A stretch of 64,000 bases of DNA from Chrysochromulina parva (lineage: Eukaryota > Haptophyta > Prymnesiales > Chrysochromulinaceae): positions 1-64,000 of the forward strand of contig PJAB01000018.1 of the NCBI GenBank assembly GCA_002887195.1, read 5' to 3'. Made by a program: the position numbers and the translations under genes. The notes under the pieces were generated by a model. That model ran no database searches. It saw nothing but the letters and a program-made list of their open reading frames with translations, and had not been told where the DNA came from. Positions 18,505 through 29,400 of this stretch are shown here, piece by piece. Numbering within the stretch: the stretch's first letter is position 1; every line of letters starts with the position of its first letter.

Positions 18505-21500
18505 TCACCGAGTGCCTGCAGCACAAGCAGGCAAAGGCAGCAGCAGGCCGATGTTGACCGGGTGTGCGACGTATCCAACGGGTGGCGCGCTGCTTGTGAG
18601 CAGCGCGTCGTCGGCGAGTGCCAGCTGCACGTGCTGCTGCAGCACCGCCGCCTCGACTGGCCCTGGGGGAGCGAGCGGCGGTGTCGTCATCGCGCCAGCG
18701 CAACCGCGCCAGCGCACGCCCGTCGCCGCCGGGCAGCTGTCACTCTGGTCAGCGATTGAGTGAAGTACGGCGAGGGCGGCGAGCTGCACAAGCGGGCACG
18801 GCGAGGCGAGGCCGCAGCCAGAGCGTCGTGTTGAGCACAGTGGCACCTCGCGGGCGGCACCGACAGCGCGGCGCCCTGCGTGCGGGCCTGGGAGCTCCGT
18901 GGAGATCGCTGATCGGGAACGCCCCTCGGTAACGCCATGAGCGCCGAGATGAGCGCCAAAGCTTGTGGGGAGGGGAGGCGCGGACGGCGACGCTGCGGCG
19001 CTCGAATGCGTGAGGAGATGCGCCAGCACGCGCGCACACGCCTGGCTGAGAGCGAGGCTGAGGGACCGTTCGCTGCTCGCGTCAGCGGCGGCCGTGCCCT
19101 CGCGCCCGCTACCGGTACCATGCCAGCCGGTGCCGCCTTCGCCGAGCGTCGTGTTGAGCTCCGCGAGCGCTGCCCAAATCATCGAGGCAATCAGGTGGGG
19201 ATGGCTGAGCACCGGCCCGCGGTCGACATAGAGGGCAAGGAGCATCGCCGCCTCGAGTTGGCCATGGGTCACCGTGGGCGCCTCCATCGTGCCGCTCAGA
19301 CTACTGCCCAGGCCGCCGCTGAGGCTGGCGCTGAGGCATGCGCCACCGAGCCGGCCTGGAGACCCCGTCTCAATGCATGCGCCACCGAGCCGGCCTGGAG
19401 ACCCCATCTCAATGCATGCGCCACCGAGCCGGCCTGGAGACGGAGGTGGGCTCCCCATTGGCATGCCCATGGGCGGCAAGAGGAATGGCGGAGCGCGGCT
19501 GCGGAGCACGCGCTGCGAAGCGAGAGCGTTGGCCGCGAGTAACGGGGTGGCGGTCGTCACAAACTCCGCGCACTCGGCGTTGGGTGGAAGGCGCGCGTAG
19601 AGCAGTGCCAGAAGCGCCGCTACCTCTCCACCCTCCAGCAGGGGTAGCAGCGCGTGGCGTGCCCGCAGCAGCGCCTCCGCTCCCCTTGATGCGTCCTGGC
19701 GTGCTCGAGCCGTGGCTCCGTGCTTGAGCATCCGAAGCAGCGCGGCCAAGGCCCCGTGTTGCAAGCAATGCGCTCCCACCTCGCCGTGGCGCGTGATGGC
19801 GCAGAGCAATGCGCCGCCCGCCTCGCGCACTGCCGGAGGTGCGCGCCGGCTGCGATGGAGCCGCAGGAGCGCGGGCACAATGCCACCGAGCGCGAGCTGC
19901 ACCGCCGTCTCTCTACTGCTCTCGACCACTTGGCAAAGCGCTTCGAGTAGCTCGAGCTGCGTCGCGCAGACGGTCGCGAAGTCGCGCGTCGGCTCGAGCG
20001 CGTACGTCGGGCGCTGATCTACCGCTGGTATTGCCGGGGCACCGTTCTCGAGTGCGAGGAGTGCCGGCGCGCGCACGAGGACCGAGCCCGCGGACGCCTC
20101 GCGGCAAGCGACATGAGAGAGGGTGAGCTGCTTGAGCCTCGACGAGGCGCACAGCCGGCAGCTCTCGCAGTCGCTCCACAGCGGAGCCTCCACGTGGTCT
20201 CGCAGAGCGCGCGCGTAAAGCCCCGGCTGCCAACGCTCGAGCTCCGTCGCGAGAATCGAGAGGCGTTTCAGCACGGCCTCTCGCGAGATGATCTCACGGC
20301 CGTTACAGACGACCGTTACGGCCGGCGCCGGCGCGGGCCATCGGTCAGCCGCGCCGCCGCCCGCGCCGCCGCCCGCGCCGCCGCCCACGCCGCCGCCCGC
20401 GCCGCCGCCTACGCCCACAACGGTCGTCGCTGCAGCGCTGTCCGTACCTGCGGTTGGAGCGGCTGGAAGCAGCCTTGCCCAAGCGCTGTGCATCGAGCAC
20501 AGGAGTGCCGCAGCGCCTCCGTCGGGCGCCGCAAAGAACCGAGAGCGCAGCGTCGCGTCACGGAGAAGGACTTCGATGAGTGCACATGCGGAATCGAGCA
20601 GGGCCAAAGGATTGGCCGTCTCGGCCAGCAGGGGCGGGCCGCCGCCGAGGGCGTCGGGCAGATCAGCGCGATGAGCAGCGGGCGCGCTGTGATGAGCAGC
20701 GGGCGCGCTGGGATGATCAGCGGTCGCGGTGGGCGTGGAGGGCGCGGTGGGCATAGCGGGCATAGCGGCAGGCTCGTCGTAGATGGCGCAGAGTGTGGCA
20801 ATCGCTCCTGCGTCGAGGAGCTCAAGCCCGGGTGCGGTCAGCGATGCGAGCCGCGCACACGCTAGCAGTGCGCGCGATCGGGCTTCGAGTGCGAGCTTGG
20901 AGGATTCGGTACGCGCGCGGCTGATGGCCAGCAGCGTGGGCCCCAGCCCAGGCATTGCCTGCGCAATCGGCGCCACGTGCTCGCGCTGGCGGAGCAGGTT
21001 GATGAGCATCAGCAGAATGCGCGAGAGGAGGGGTCGGCTCAGTGGAGGTTCGTCAACATCCTCGGCCTCGCGTGCACTGGCCGCAAATGAAACACTGGCG
21101 CTCGCCGACGTCGCCAACGGCTCGCGCCCGCCCTCGGCGTCACTGTCGAGGGCCGCAGCTGGCACGCCGTCGAGCTGAACGAGCGGCCTGCAGGCATCGC
21201 ACCAGCCGTACGCAGGCACATGTAGCTGGCTCGAGGGAAAGCCTCGAACGCGCATGCGCCGCCCATCGGGGACCAAAGGCGGCAGGGGCAGCGTGGCTCG
21301 CAAGCACTCGGCGAGCACGGGCATCGCGCTCTGTGGCGCGCCACTCTGGATCAGATGCTGGTGCGTACTCGCGCACAGCGAAAGATTGGAGAGTGCGCGG
21401 GCCGCCTCACTCGCCACCGCATCACCACCATTTGCCATGGCTGTCGACGCAACAGTGCAGTGCGCCTGCAGCATGCGCGACAGCAGGCTCGCGACAGCGC

Positions 21501-21936
21501 CCTCACCGTTGACGACGCTGCGGCGGGCGTCGGCGCCAGAGGCAAGATTGCCAATGGCGGCGGCCGCCTCAAGCAGCAGGGCCGCCGCCGCGGGCGAGCT
21601 CTCGTCACCAGTGAAGCCGTGTGGCAGCGCGTCCGCGGCCGCTCCTGCAAGAGCGAGCAGGCCACCGGATTCGACGATGGTGCCCTTGTGCGTCGGCTGG
21701 TAGGCGAGGTTCGCGAGCAGCCGCGCGGCCTGCGCCTTCATCCGCCAGGTCGCATCGAGCGCTGCTGGTGGTGGCTGGCGTGCAAGCAGCACCGGCAGCG
21801 TGAGGTGCAAGCCCTCACTCATGAGCTGCGACTGCTCCTTGGAGGAGCGCGCTCGAACAGCCAGCTCGGCGAGGTGGCGTTCGAGCACCGCTGGCGGGCA
21901 GCTCTCGTTGCACAGGACGACCTCCCAGCTGGCCAT
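18505..21936 (-). CDS. armadillo-like helical repeat protein
   Basis: The 1143-residue product is built of armadillo/HEAT-like helical pairs, for example QAARLLANLAYQPTHKGTIV, EAARALSNLSLCASTHQHLI and REAGGALLCAITRHGEVGAHCLQHGAL. These blocks lie at about 50-200, 300-370 and 640-800. They alternate with low-complexity inserts: an Ala/Pro/His stretch, a Gly/Ala run (GGGAGGG units), and three copies of GSPGRLGGACIE encoded by a 36-bp repeat near 19340-19440. Such repeats mediate protein contacts; the partner is unknown and no catalytic domain is seen. ATG 21936 is preferred over the GTG-begun upstream extension. The gene is divergent from the glycosyltransferase-sulfotransferase gene, only 104 bp away. 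Confidence 0.68.
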   Translation of the reverse strand: MASWEVVLCNESCPPAVLERHLAELAVRARSSKEQSQLMSEGLHLTLPVLLARQPPPAALDATWRMKAQAARLLANLAYQPTHKGTIVESGGLLALAGAAADALPHGFTGDESSPAAAALLLEAAAAIGNLASGADARRSVVNGEGAVASLLSRMLQAHCTVASTAMANGGDAVASEAARALSNLSLCASTHQHLIQSGAPQSAMPVLAECLRATLPLPPLVPDGRRMRVRGFPSSQLHVPAYGWCDACRPLVQLDGVPAAALDSDAEGGREPLATSASASVSFAASAREAEDVDEPPLSRPLLSRILLMLINLLRQREHVAPIAQAMPGLGPTLLAISRARTESSKLALEARSRALLACARLASLTAPGLELLDAGAIATLCAIYDEPAAMPAMPTAPSTPTATADHPSAPAAHHSAPAAHRADLPDALGGGPPLLAETANPLALLDSACALIEVLLRDATLRSRFFAAPDGGAAALLCSMHSAWARLLPAAPTAGTDSAAATTVVGVGGGAGGGVGGGAGGGAGGGAADRWPAPAPAVTVVCNGREIISREAVLKRLSILATELERWQPGLYARALRDHVEAPLWSDCESCRLCASSRLKQLTLSHVACREASAGSVLVRAPALLALENGAPAIPAVDQRPTYALEPTRDFATVCATQLELLEALCQVVESSRETAVQLALGGIVPALLRLHRSRRAPPAVREAGGALLCAITRHGEVGAHCLQHGALAALLRMLKHGATARARQDASRGAEALLRARHALLPLLEGGEVAALLALLYARLPPNAECAEFVTTATPLLAANALASQRVLRSRAPPFLLPPMGMPMGSPPPSPGRLGGACIEMGSPGRLGGACIETGSPGRLGGACLSASLSGGLGSSLSGTMEAPTVTHGQLEAAMLLALYVDRGPVLSHPHLIASMIWAALAELNTTLGEGGTGWHGTGSGREGTAAADASSERSLSLALSQACARVLAHLLTHSSAAASPSAPPLPTSFGAHLGAHGVTEGRSRSAISTELPGPHAGRRAVGAAREVPLCSTRRSGCGLASPCPLVQLAALAVLHSIADQSDSCPAATGVRWRGCAGAMTTPPLAPPGPVEAAVLQQHVQLALADDALLTSSAPPVGYVAHPVNIGLLLPLPACAAGTR

Positions 21937-22040
21937 CGGAGCCGTCCACACACCGTGCCACCCTGTGAATTATAACCTTTTGGCTGTGAAATGACAAGAG
22001 AGCAACATCCAGATTAATTACATGTCATTGGCCCATCACG

Positions 22041-25000
22041 ATGATTTCGAACGAAATGCATGCCGGATTTGAAGCTCTGGATTTGCCTGTCGGATTTGCT
22101 GTCGCACAAAATGCAGTTGTCCCAAGGCGCCAGGGCACAGCCGCGATTTCGATTTGGCATCAGCTGATGCGATTTCGATTTGCCTTGCGCAGCTTGCTGG
22201 CTGCAAGTGCCTCTACTGCCGGCATCTTCATTGTGTTCGCCTCGCGGCATATAGTGTGGCATGAGGCTGCATCTGCAGTCAGTCGAGCGCGAACAGCACT
22301 TCGTCAGACAACGTCAAGCAGTCAGTATGGAGATTTGGATGGCACAGTGGAATCTGCTCCGCTTCGATCAGGCGATGAGGAGGAGCGTGCCTGTGCCATA
22401 CTCATAAAAGCTTCCTCAGACGTAATGTTTCTGATCATCGGCGGCCGTGGTTATCACGAGATCCGTGTGCGCACCATCCTGCAAAGCTGGGCGCGCTGCG
22501 TGCGGCATGTGCTTGTCTTCACCGATCCGTCAGTCAATCTGTCGGGGTACGCGTCCGAAGGCCGCTTCGTCTACGTATCTGCTGGCGATGCGTGGCGTCG
22601 ACGGCCATTTCTGCCACTGACACACATGGAGGCGCTCGGCCGTCTGATCAATCGGCCAGGTTCGCCGGCTGCGGATGTTGCTTGGTACTTTTTAGTGACC
22701 GATCGCACCTTTGTGGATGTGCGCGCTCTGCTGAGCATCATGCATACCCTCGACCCGAACCTCAAGGGTTACGGCTACTATGGCCATACGGCGAACTCAT
22801 CGCACAAAGAGGCGTTCGGCTTTCACGCGTATGTCGACCTCAACACAGGTGTGCTGCTCTCCACCTCGCTGCTGGGCAAGATTGCGGACCCCGCTCAATG
22901 CCACGATCAAAAGTACGCGGGCGGCACGTTTGACATGTTCGACGCTAAGCTAGGCAATTGCATCTATTTTCTGAAAGAGGATGCCGATTCCGCACAGGGC
23001 ACTGGTGCTGCAACACCTACAAATCTGCCACGCTTTCGCTACGCCTCGGCGCCAGCGAGTTGCATTCCGGGCGGGGGGGTGGGCGGCATAGTGAGCTATG
23101 GCCAAGTCGAGCCTTCGATGATGGCCCACCTTTCGGCATGCGCACGGTTGCTCTCGGCGCCAGCAGCAGCCGCAGTCGCGCAGGCAGCCCACGCTTCGGA
23201 GCATCCCGAGCTGAGCGACGAGCAAGTAGCGGTGCACGTCATGGCGCGCGAGACGAAGCTGCAGGGCGTGATTGACGATTGCGAAGCGACGTGGGCCCGC
23301 CCGTTTCGGCGCGTCTACTACCACGCGGACCGCTCCGTTGCCCAGCAGAGTCATCCCATCTCACGCGGGCGATACGGCGTCTCGAGAAACTTTGCAAAGC
23401 CCACGGCGACGGCGCCAGGGACCAGCTCGAAAGGCAGGAGCGACAACAGCAGTGATGGAGATGACCGGTTTCGTCAAGACGACCGGCGCCACCGCATCGC
23501 CGCCCTCATGCTGCCCGAGCGGCCCGACAGCGGCGGCGAGCATTGGAAAATCTCGCACGACAAGGGGATGGGTTGGAACACGTGGCTGCGCTTCAAGATG
23601 AAGGCGATCTTTGAGTGGTCGGTGCGGGCGCATTGGTCCGAGCTGCGTGACGTGCGATGGCACGTGTACGTCGATGACGACACTTACGTACTCAAAGAGC
23701 CTCTGATGCAGCTGCTTCGCCGGTACAGCTCAGACACGCCGCACTACTTCGGGAGGCCGTTACAGGAAGAAGGATATCCAGGCTTTGTCGGCGGTGGGGC
23801 GGGCATCGTCATGTCGCGGGCTGCAGCTCAAAGCCTCCTATCCCTGCAGGACTCGGGCGAGTGCGACCCGCTCAATCTCAAATGGGTCGACCGCATCCAC
23901 CAAGGCGGCGACGCGTGGCTCGGGGACTGTGCCGAGGCAGCGGGGGTGAGCGTGGACATGGAGTACGGCTTCTACCCCCAACCGCCCGTTGCCAACCTCT
24001 TCCATCTCTACTCGGACGCCGTCTGCTTCCACGGCGTCGAAGACCATCGCGAGTTCCATCGCGAGCTCGAAGCCTTCGCCTCGTCGGATGCCTCGAACCA
24101 GCAAACGGGTAGGCGCACGGATCCCCGCTGTACGCCAGTCTTCGTCAACCACAAGTATACCTGCTTGCCCCACTTCATCATCGGCGGGGTGCCCAAGGCT
24201 GGCACCACCTCGCTGTACAAGTACCTGCTCCAACACCCGGAAGTGGTCCCTGCCAAGGACAAGGAGCTCACCTTCTGGGGCAACTTCTTCTCCCCCAAGC
24301 GGCGGCCCGGGCGCGAAGAGGTGATGACCAAATACCTCGACAAGTTTCCGCTAGTGTCACCGAATGATTTCAAGGTGACGGGCGAGGCGACGCCCGGCTA
24401 CCTCTACTGCCTCACCTGCCCGACGTACATCCTCAAGTACATCCCGCGCATCCGCCTTCTTTTCACGCTGCGGAACCCTGTCACGCGCGCGTACTCGGAG
24501 TATCTGAACAAGAGAGTGGATCGTACAGTCATGCGCTACTTGCACAAGCGCATCAACAACAAGATGGACAAGGAGCTCTCCGACAAGGCGCCACCCTTCG
24601 CTCGACTGGTCGAGGATGTGGCACGCACGATGGAGAGTTGCGGCGAGCCGAATCGCACGTACTCGATGATGGACGAGTACACTGAGGAGATGGAGCGCGA
24701 CCGCTGCTACGTCAACCCCTTCGTCGGCGAGGGCCGGTACGCACGCTACCTCAAGCAGTGGCTCGAGGTGTACCCACCAAGCCAGATCCTGCTCCTCAAC
24801 TTTGACGAGTGGACAGACGCGCCCGCTCACTCGATGGAGCGCGTGCGCACCTTTCTGGATCTGGCCCCTTTCACCTTCGAGCTCGACAAGGCGCACAACA
24901 CACACCTCTCGCGCTCGGTGCACGTGCAGCAGGACGGGGCGTCGAATCGGAGCAGCATCGCCGAGCAGTCGGTCGAGGCGGGCATCAGCTACTCAACGCA

Positions 25001-25205
25001 CTGCATCCTTCACGAGTTCTTTGCGCCTTTCCAGGACGATCTCGACACGCTGCTCAGCGGCCACAGTCTGCCGCGAATGGCGTGGGAGACGGCGCGCAAG
25101 GGCGCACGCTCATGCCCGAGCGCTCACAAGCATTGGCCATCCTTACTCGCGCGCGTCGTACAGCGCATGCCGCCACTCCGCAGGGCAGCCTTGGAAGCGT
25201 CCTGA
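22041..25205 (+). CDS. tandem GT31-like glycosyltransferase fused to a PAPS sulfotransferase
   Basis: A 1054-residue intronless product with type II Golgi topology: a cytosolic N-terminus and one anchor helix at about 50-68. Residues about 128-330 are a degenerate GT31/Fringe-like domain in which the metal-binding DDD is replaced by TDR (220-222). Residues about 455-680 are a second, intact GT31 domain with WHVYVDDDTYV (D545-D547) and the FVGGGAG acceptor-side motif. Residues about 705-1020 are a sulfotransferase of the heparan/glycan type with the PAPS 5'-phosphosulfate loop GVPKAGTTSLY and the 3'-phosphate motif LRNPVTRAYSEY. One polypeptide could thus add a hexose and sulfate the product. 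Donor and acceptor cannot be read from sequence. Confidence 0.87.
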   Translation: MISNEMHAGFEALDLPVGFAVAQNAVVPRRQGTAAISIWHQLMRFRFALRSLLAASASTAGIFIVFASRHIVWHEAASAVSRARTALRQTTSSSQYGDLDGTVESAPLRSGDEEERACAILIKASSDVMFLIIGGRGYHEIRVRTILQSWARCVRHVLVFTDPSVNLSGYASEGRFVYVSAGDAWRRRPFLPLTHMEALGRLINRPGSPAADVAWYFLVTDRTFVDVRALLSIMHTLDPNLKGYGYYGHTANSSHKEAFGFHAYVDLNTGVLLSTSLLGKIADPAQCHDQKYAGGTFDMFDAKLGNCIYFLKEDADSAQGTGAATPTNLPRFRYASAPASCIPGGGVGGIVSYGQVEPSMMAHLSACARLLSAPAAAAVAQAAHASEHPELSDEQVAVHVMARETKLQGVIDDCEATWARPFRRVYYHADRSVAQQSHPISRGRYGVSRNFAKPTATAPGTSSKGRSDNSSDGDDRFRQDDRRHRIAALMLPERPDSGGEHWKISHDKGMGWNTWLRFKMKAIFEWSVRAHWSELRDVRWHVYVDDDTYVLKEPLMQLLRRYSSDTPHYFGRPLQEEGYPGFVGGGAGIVMSRAAAQSLLSLQDSGECDPLNLKWVDRIHQGGDAWLGDCAEAAGVSVDMEYGFYPQPPVANLFHLYSDAVCFHGVEDHREFHRELEAFASSDASNQQTGRRTDPRCTPVFVNHKYTCLPHFIIGGVPKAGTTSLYKYLLQHPEVVPAKDKELTFWGNFFSPKRRPGREEVMTKYLDKFPLVSPNDFKVTGEATPGYLYCLTCPTYILKYIPRIRLLFTLRNPVTRAYSEYLNKRVDRTVMRYLHKRINNKMDKELSDKAPPFARLVEDVARTMESCGEPNRTYSMMDEYTEEMERDRCYVNPFVGEGRYARYLKQWLEVYPPSQILLLNFDEWTDAPAHSMERVRTFLDLAPFTFELDKAHNTHLSRSVHVQQDGASNRSSIAEQSVEAGISYSTHCILHEFFAPFQDDLDTLLSGHSLPRMAWETARKGARSCPSAHKHWPSLLARVVQRMPPLRRAALEAS

Positions 25206-25592
25206 ATGCCGAGTGGTCTACTGAGATGGTTCGAAACGCCGGCATTCCCGATTCCGCATTCACCAAATCAGCGATGCCCGGAGCCAGGCCCCCAGAGGTC
25301 CCAGGACGCACTAGGACGCACGTCCGTCGTCCCGCCCGCGCGTGCGGACCGGCAAGCGGCATCATACATGTGCTTGATGTGTTTGTCGCTTGGCTTTAGA
25401 AATATTTTCTATCGAGGCCTGCTTGCGCACGCAGTATTAAACCACTCCTCCTGACCACATGTTCCCACATGTGGAGCATGGGTACAACTTGGTTTTGCTC
25501 TCTAGCGATTGTGATACCCATCAGAGCGAGGTGCGAGCGAGGCACACAGAGGCAGAGCCTCCATAAATGTCAAGGGGGCAGAAACCCTCGAT
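25206..25592. other. intergenic between convergent genes
   Basis: No gene is supported; an AT-rich stretch near 25390-25500 probably holds 3' UTR and polyadenylation sequence for the plus-strand sulfotransferase gene. Confidence 0.4.
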
Positions 25593-25697
25593 TTACTTTT
25601 TGGCGCCACCGGCGGGCTTGCGCTTGGAGCCCCGTCCCGCGCTCTTGCCCTTCTTGGCCACGGGCTTGCGCTGGGCGCCCCCTCCCGTGCCCTCTTC
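25593..25697 (-). other. 34-codon basic extension in frame behind the FKBP stop codon
   Basis: Immediately after the FKBP TAG (25700-25698) the same frame stays open for 34 codons to a TAA (25595-25593). It encodes a Gly/Lys/Arg-rich tail containing QRKPVAKKGKSAGRG and SKRKPAGGAKK, with strongly GC-ending codons like real coding DNA here. It resembles a nuclear-localisation or nucleic-acid-binding tail. It may be reached by stop-codon readthrough, or the TAG may be a recent mutation or sequence error. Confidence 0.5.
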
Positions 25698-26128
25698 CTA
25701 CTTGATCGCCAAGCATTCGAGCGTGAACTCCAACGTGGCATTCGGCGGGATGCCCCAAGCAGGGAAGCCCTGCGCACCGTAACCCTCTTTCCCAGGGATG
25801 GTGAGCTTGCGCTCCTCGCCAACGGTCATGCCGAGGCACCCCTGGTCCCAGCCGGTGATAACCTGCCCGACGCCATACTGGCATGTGAATGCCTGCTGGC
25901 CACTGTTGACGATTGAGGAGAACCGGAGTCAGAAGATGAAGCGCACGCAGAGCACGGGCTGCGCAGGGCTGCTTACGGATCCTTGGTGCTCCAAAACTTT
26001 TTGCCTGACTCCTTCACCACGCCGAGCGCGTGCAGGGTGCCCGTCGAGCCCTTCGTAATCGCCCTGCCGCCATTGCCTGGCTTGAGGATCTCGTAAGTCG
26101 TCGCCAACCCAGGGATCGCGGTCGCCAT
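25698..26128 (-). CDS. FKBP-type peptidyl-prolyl cis-trans isomerase (2 exons)
   Basis: Exons 26128-25977 and 25902-25698 join over a 74-nt GT-AG intron to give 118 residues, close to FKBP12 length. The phase-2 join creates FWSTKDPGQQAFTCQYGVG, followed by QVITGWDQGCLGM, which holds the family's proline-isomerase pocket (V-I-x-G-W), then GYGAQGFP and IPPNATLEFTLECL, the last strand of the fold. It catalyses prolyl isomerisation and would be expected to bind FK506-type ligands. No signal peptide is seen. The stop is followed by an in-frame basic tail (separate entry). A pyrimidine/CAG tract ending just before ATG 26128 may mark a 5' UTR intron. Confidence 0.88.
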
Positions 26129-26423
26129 GGCTGCGCAGGTGAGAATGCAGGCGGCGCAGCGAACACTCGTGACATTGGGGTCGCACGCCCGATGCGGCGG
26201 GCGAGCGTGGCGGCGGCTGCATCGGCAAAAACCTGAGCCGTTGTTCAATGGTTCACATTCACAGCTGGCACGCGAACAGCGAGCGAACTCTGCGAGAGCG
26301 CGTCCAGAATTACAAGTAGGGGGACAGTCGCTTCTTGACAACCTTTTTTGGCTTGACTTGTCTTTATCGCCAAGTGGCCTTGTAATCGCGCTCCCGCCAG
26401 GAGCGACCGCTCTGCACTGCCGC
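26129..26423. promoter_or_regulatory. divergent promoter, FKBP and OFD1-like genes
   Basis: This 295-bp gap separates divergently transcribed genes and must serve both. It contains a TTGAC-rich segment (about 26331-26362) similar to those before the phosphodiesterase and cathepsin genes. Confidence 0.45.
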
Positions 26424-29400
26424 ATGGCAGCGATTGTCTACACAGCGGAGGGCACCGCCGCCCTCGCCACAAACCTCAAGTCCGTGCTCTCAACCAACGG
26501 CATGCTCGACAATCTCAAGGTGTGTGCTCACTCGCACCCGATAGCAGTCGCCGCCAAGTTATTCGCACTCACCGGCGCTCTCTCGTCTCTGTCTGTGCTC
26601 GCAGACTCAGCTGCGCGTGCATCTGCTCCAAGAGATCAAGCGAGGTGGTGGGAGTCTTGCGCCACCTACTTCGGCGGCTTCTACCAGCCGCCCCGCCGCC
26701 TCGCTGCGCCAGCGTGCGATCGACTCGCTCGTGCTCGCGCACCTGAGCGCCTCGGCGTACGAGTACACGGCGTCCGTCTTCGCGCCCGAGGCATCGCTCT
26801 CCGACGGTCCGCTGGCGCCTTCCGAAATCTGTTCCGTGCTCGGCCTTCCCGCGGGCTCCGCCTCTGCCGCCAATGGCGGCTCGCCGCTCGTGACCGCGCT
26901 GACCGCCGCGAGCCGGCAAGCGGCACAGCCGCCGGCGCCGGACGTGCCGTCAGCCGACGGGCACATGTCGGCGCTCGCGCTGCGTGCGTCGCTTGAGACT
27001 CAGCTGAAGCAGGTCGACGCGCAGGCGGCGGTGGCGCGCTCGGAGGCGGCTTCGGCGTCGCCCACGCTGGCGCTGCAGCAGCACATGCTCACGTACCAGC
27101 GCGAGGCGGACGAGGCGGCGTCGAAGCAGCTGCAGGCGGAGGTGGCACGGCTACGCGAGAGCGAGGGCGCACGCATCCGCACCGAGGAGCGCGCCGCCGC
27201 GCGCGCCGAGCTCGACCGTGTGCTCCAGGAGCAGCAGACGTGGCATGCGAAGCAGGTGGCGGCCATGCGGCGGCAGGAGATCGAGGCGCGCGAGGCGCTG
27301 CGGAAGAGGGAGGCAGATTTCGAGGCGAAAGCGTACGAGCAGCGACAGCGGCTGCTCAGTGAGGCCGAGCGGCTGCGCGCGCGCGAGGCGCTGCTCGCGA
27401 TGGAGACCGAGGCGCGTGCCAACGAGCTCAAGGCCCAGGCCGAGATGCTCACCACCCAGAAGGCGGTGCTTGAGCGCGATATGACGAGCGTGCGCCGCGC
27501 GCGCGAGGTCGAGTTGCAAGCGGCGCAAGCGGAGCTCGCCGCCGCCGGGCGCGAGCTGCGCATCACGCACCAGCAGCGGCTGCTCGAGGTCGCGCGCCAG
27601 CAGGGCGAGCTCGAGGAGCAGCTCAGCCTCGCGCACGCCGAGCGCGATCGCACCGCGGGAGAGGTAACGCGCGCGCCCAGCTGATGCGCTCGCCGCTCGC
27701 GGCGAGTGCCCCCGATTGCCACTCATCGCCATCTACTCGCATTCTGATCGCCTTCTTATGGTCCTCCGATCGCCCCCGAGTGCGCAGGTGGCGCGCGCCC
27801 AATTGATGCGCGAGCAGCTCGCGGCAGCGCAGGAGGCGGTGCGTGCCAAGGAGTCCGAGGTCGCGCGTCTGGTGGCCGAAGTGCGCCAGCTCAAGGCGAT
27901 CATGCCCGCGATGGGCGAGGCGAAGAGCCAGATGCTCGCACGCACGAGTGAGCTTGAGAGCGCCCTCTCTGCGGCCAATAATCGGTGCGCAGGCCTCGCG
28001 CAGCAGCTGGCGGAGATGGAGCAGATTGCGGCGACGCGCCAGCAGGAGTCCGCCGCACTGCTGCAAGCGTCCTCGACGGCCCTCAAGTCCAAGAGCACCC
28101 AGCTCGACAAGGCGCTCGAGAGCCACCAAAAGGAGCTCCGCGCCGCACGCGAGCAGACTCGGCGCGTCGTCGAGGAGCAGGCTCGCGCCTTTGAGCAAGC
28201 TGAGGCGGCGCGGCGCGAGGAGGTGGTGCGCGAGGCACTCACGGGCGCCAACACACGCCTCGACGAGTGTCGGCACGCCCTCGCCCTGGAGCAGCATCGC
28301 GGTCGGCTGTTCGCTGCAGAGGCGGACTCATTGCGCAAGGAGCTCTCGGACACGCTGCGCCAAGGGGGCCGGAACGCTACCTCGATCCGCACGCCTCGCG
28401 CAAACCCCCCGCCGCCGGCCGATCTGGACGACGGAGCAGCAGGCGCCGTGGGAGCCCGTGGCGGCGCCCGAGGACCGGCGGCCTCCGTTGCCCCACCAGA
28501 CGCCTCGCAAGACGCCCAGGCCGCCTGGCGCGCGCCCACGGCGCCCAACACGAAGCGCCCCTTTGAGGCTTGGGGTGCACCGCCGCCGTATCAGCCGCCG
28601 CCGCCGCCGCCGCCGCCCGCTGCTGCGGCTCTTCCAGCCACGCCCGGGCCTGCTCAGCACGCTCAGCACGCCACGCCTTACCATGCGTACGACCCCACAT
28701 ACGCCGCGACGCCCGACGCGACCGAGCGCCGCATGGGCGGGGGTGCCGGGCTGTATCACAGCGGGCTGGTGCCTCCGGGCACGCACCCGGCGTCACACCC
28801 GCAGGCCCATGGGCTGGACGCCGAGTTTGCCTTTGGCAACGATGTCTTCAGCTCGGCCTTCGAGCTCTCCGCTGCGAAGATGCGCGAGCTTGACGCGCAG
28901 AACGCTGCGCTGCAGAGGCAAGCACGCAACTTTCTCCAGACGTCGGCGGCGCTCAATGCGGGCACGGTGCGTCCCTCGAGCGTGCTCGCGCAGACGGCAC
29001 CCTCGCCGCTGCCCGAGCACCTCGCCGCCGCCTCCCGCCCGCTACCCTCGATGATGCCGCTGCCTTGGCAGCTGGAGACCTCACGCCCGCGGGATGCGCT
29101 GGCGCCCTTGGCCGTCCGGGCCGAAGCTCCGACCGCCTCGAGTGCCTCTGCCTCAGCCCCTGCCACGGCCGCGGCGGCCGCGGCGGCCGCCGAGGCAGAG
29201 GCACTCGAGGCGGCGGCCGAGGCCGCGAAGGCTCGGACGCGGGCTGCCACGGCGCAGGCGGACGCGGAGGCGGCGCAGAAGCGCGCTGCGCAGCAATCCC
29301 AGCAGGAATTCCAGCAGCAGCAGCAGCAAGCGCAAGCGCAAGCGCAAGCGGCAGCGCAGAAGCAGGCGGCAGAGGCGGCCAAGGCGGAGGCGGCCAAGGC

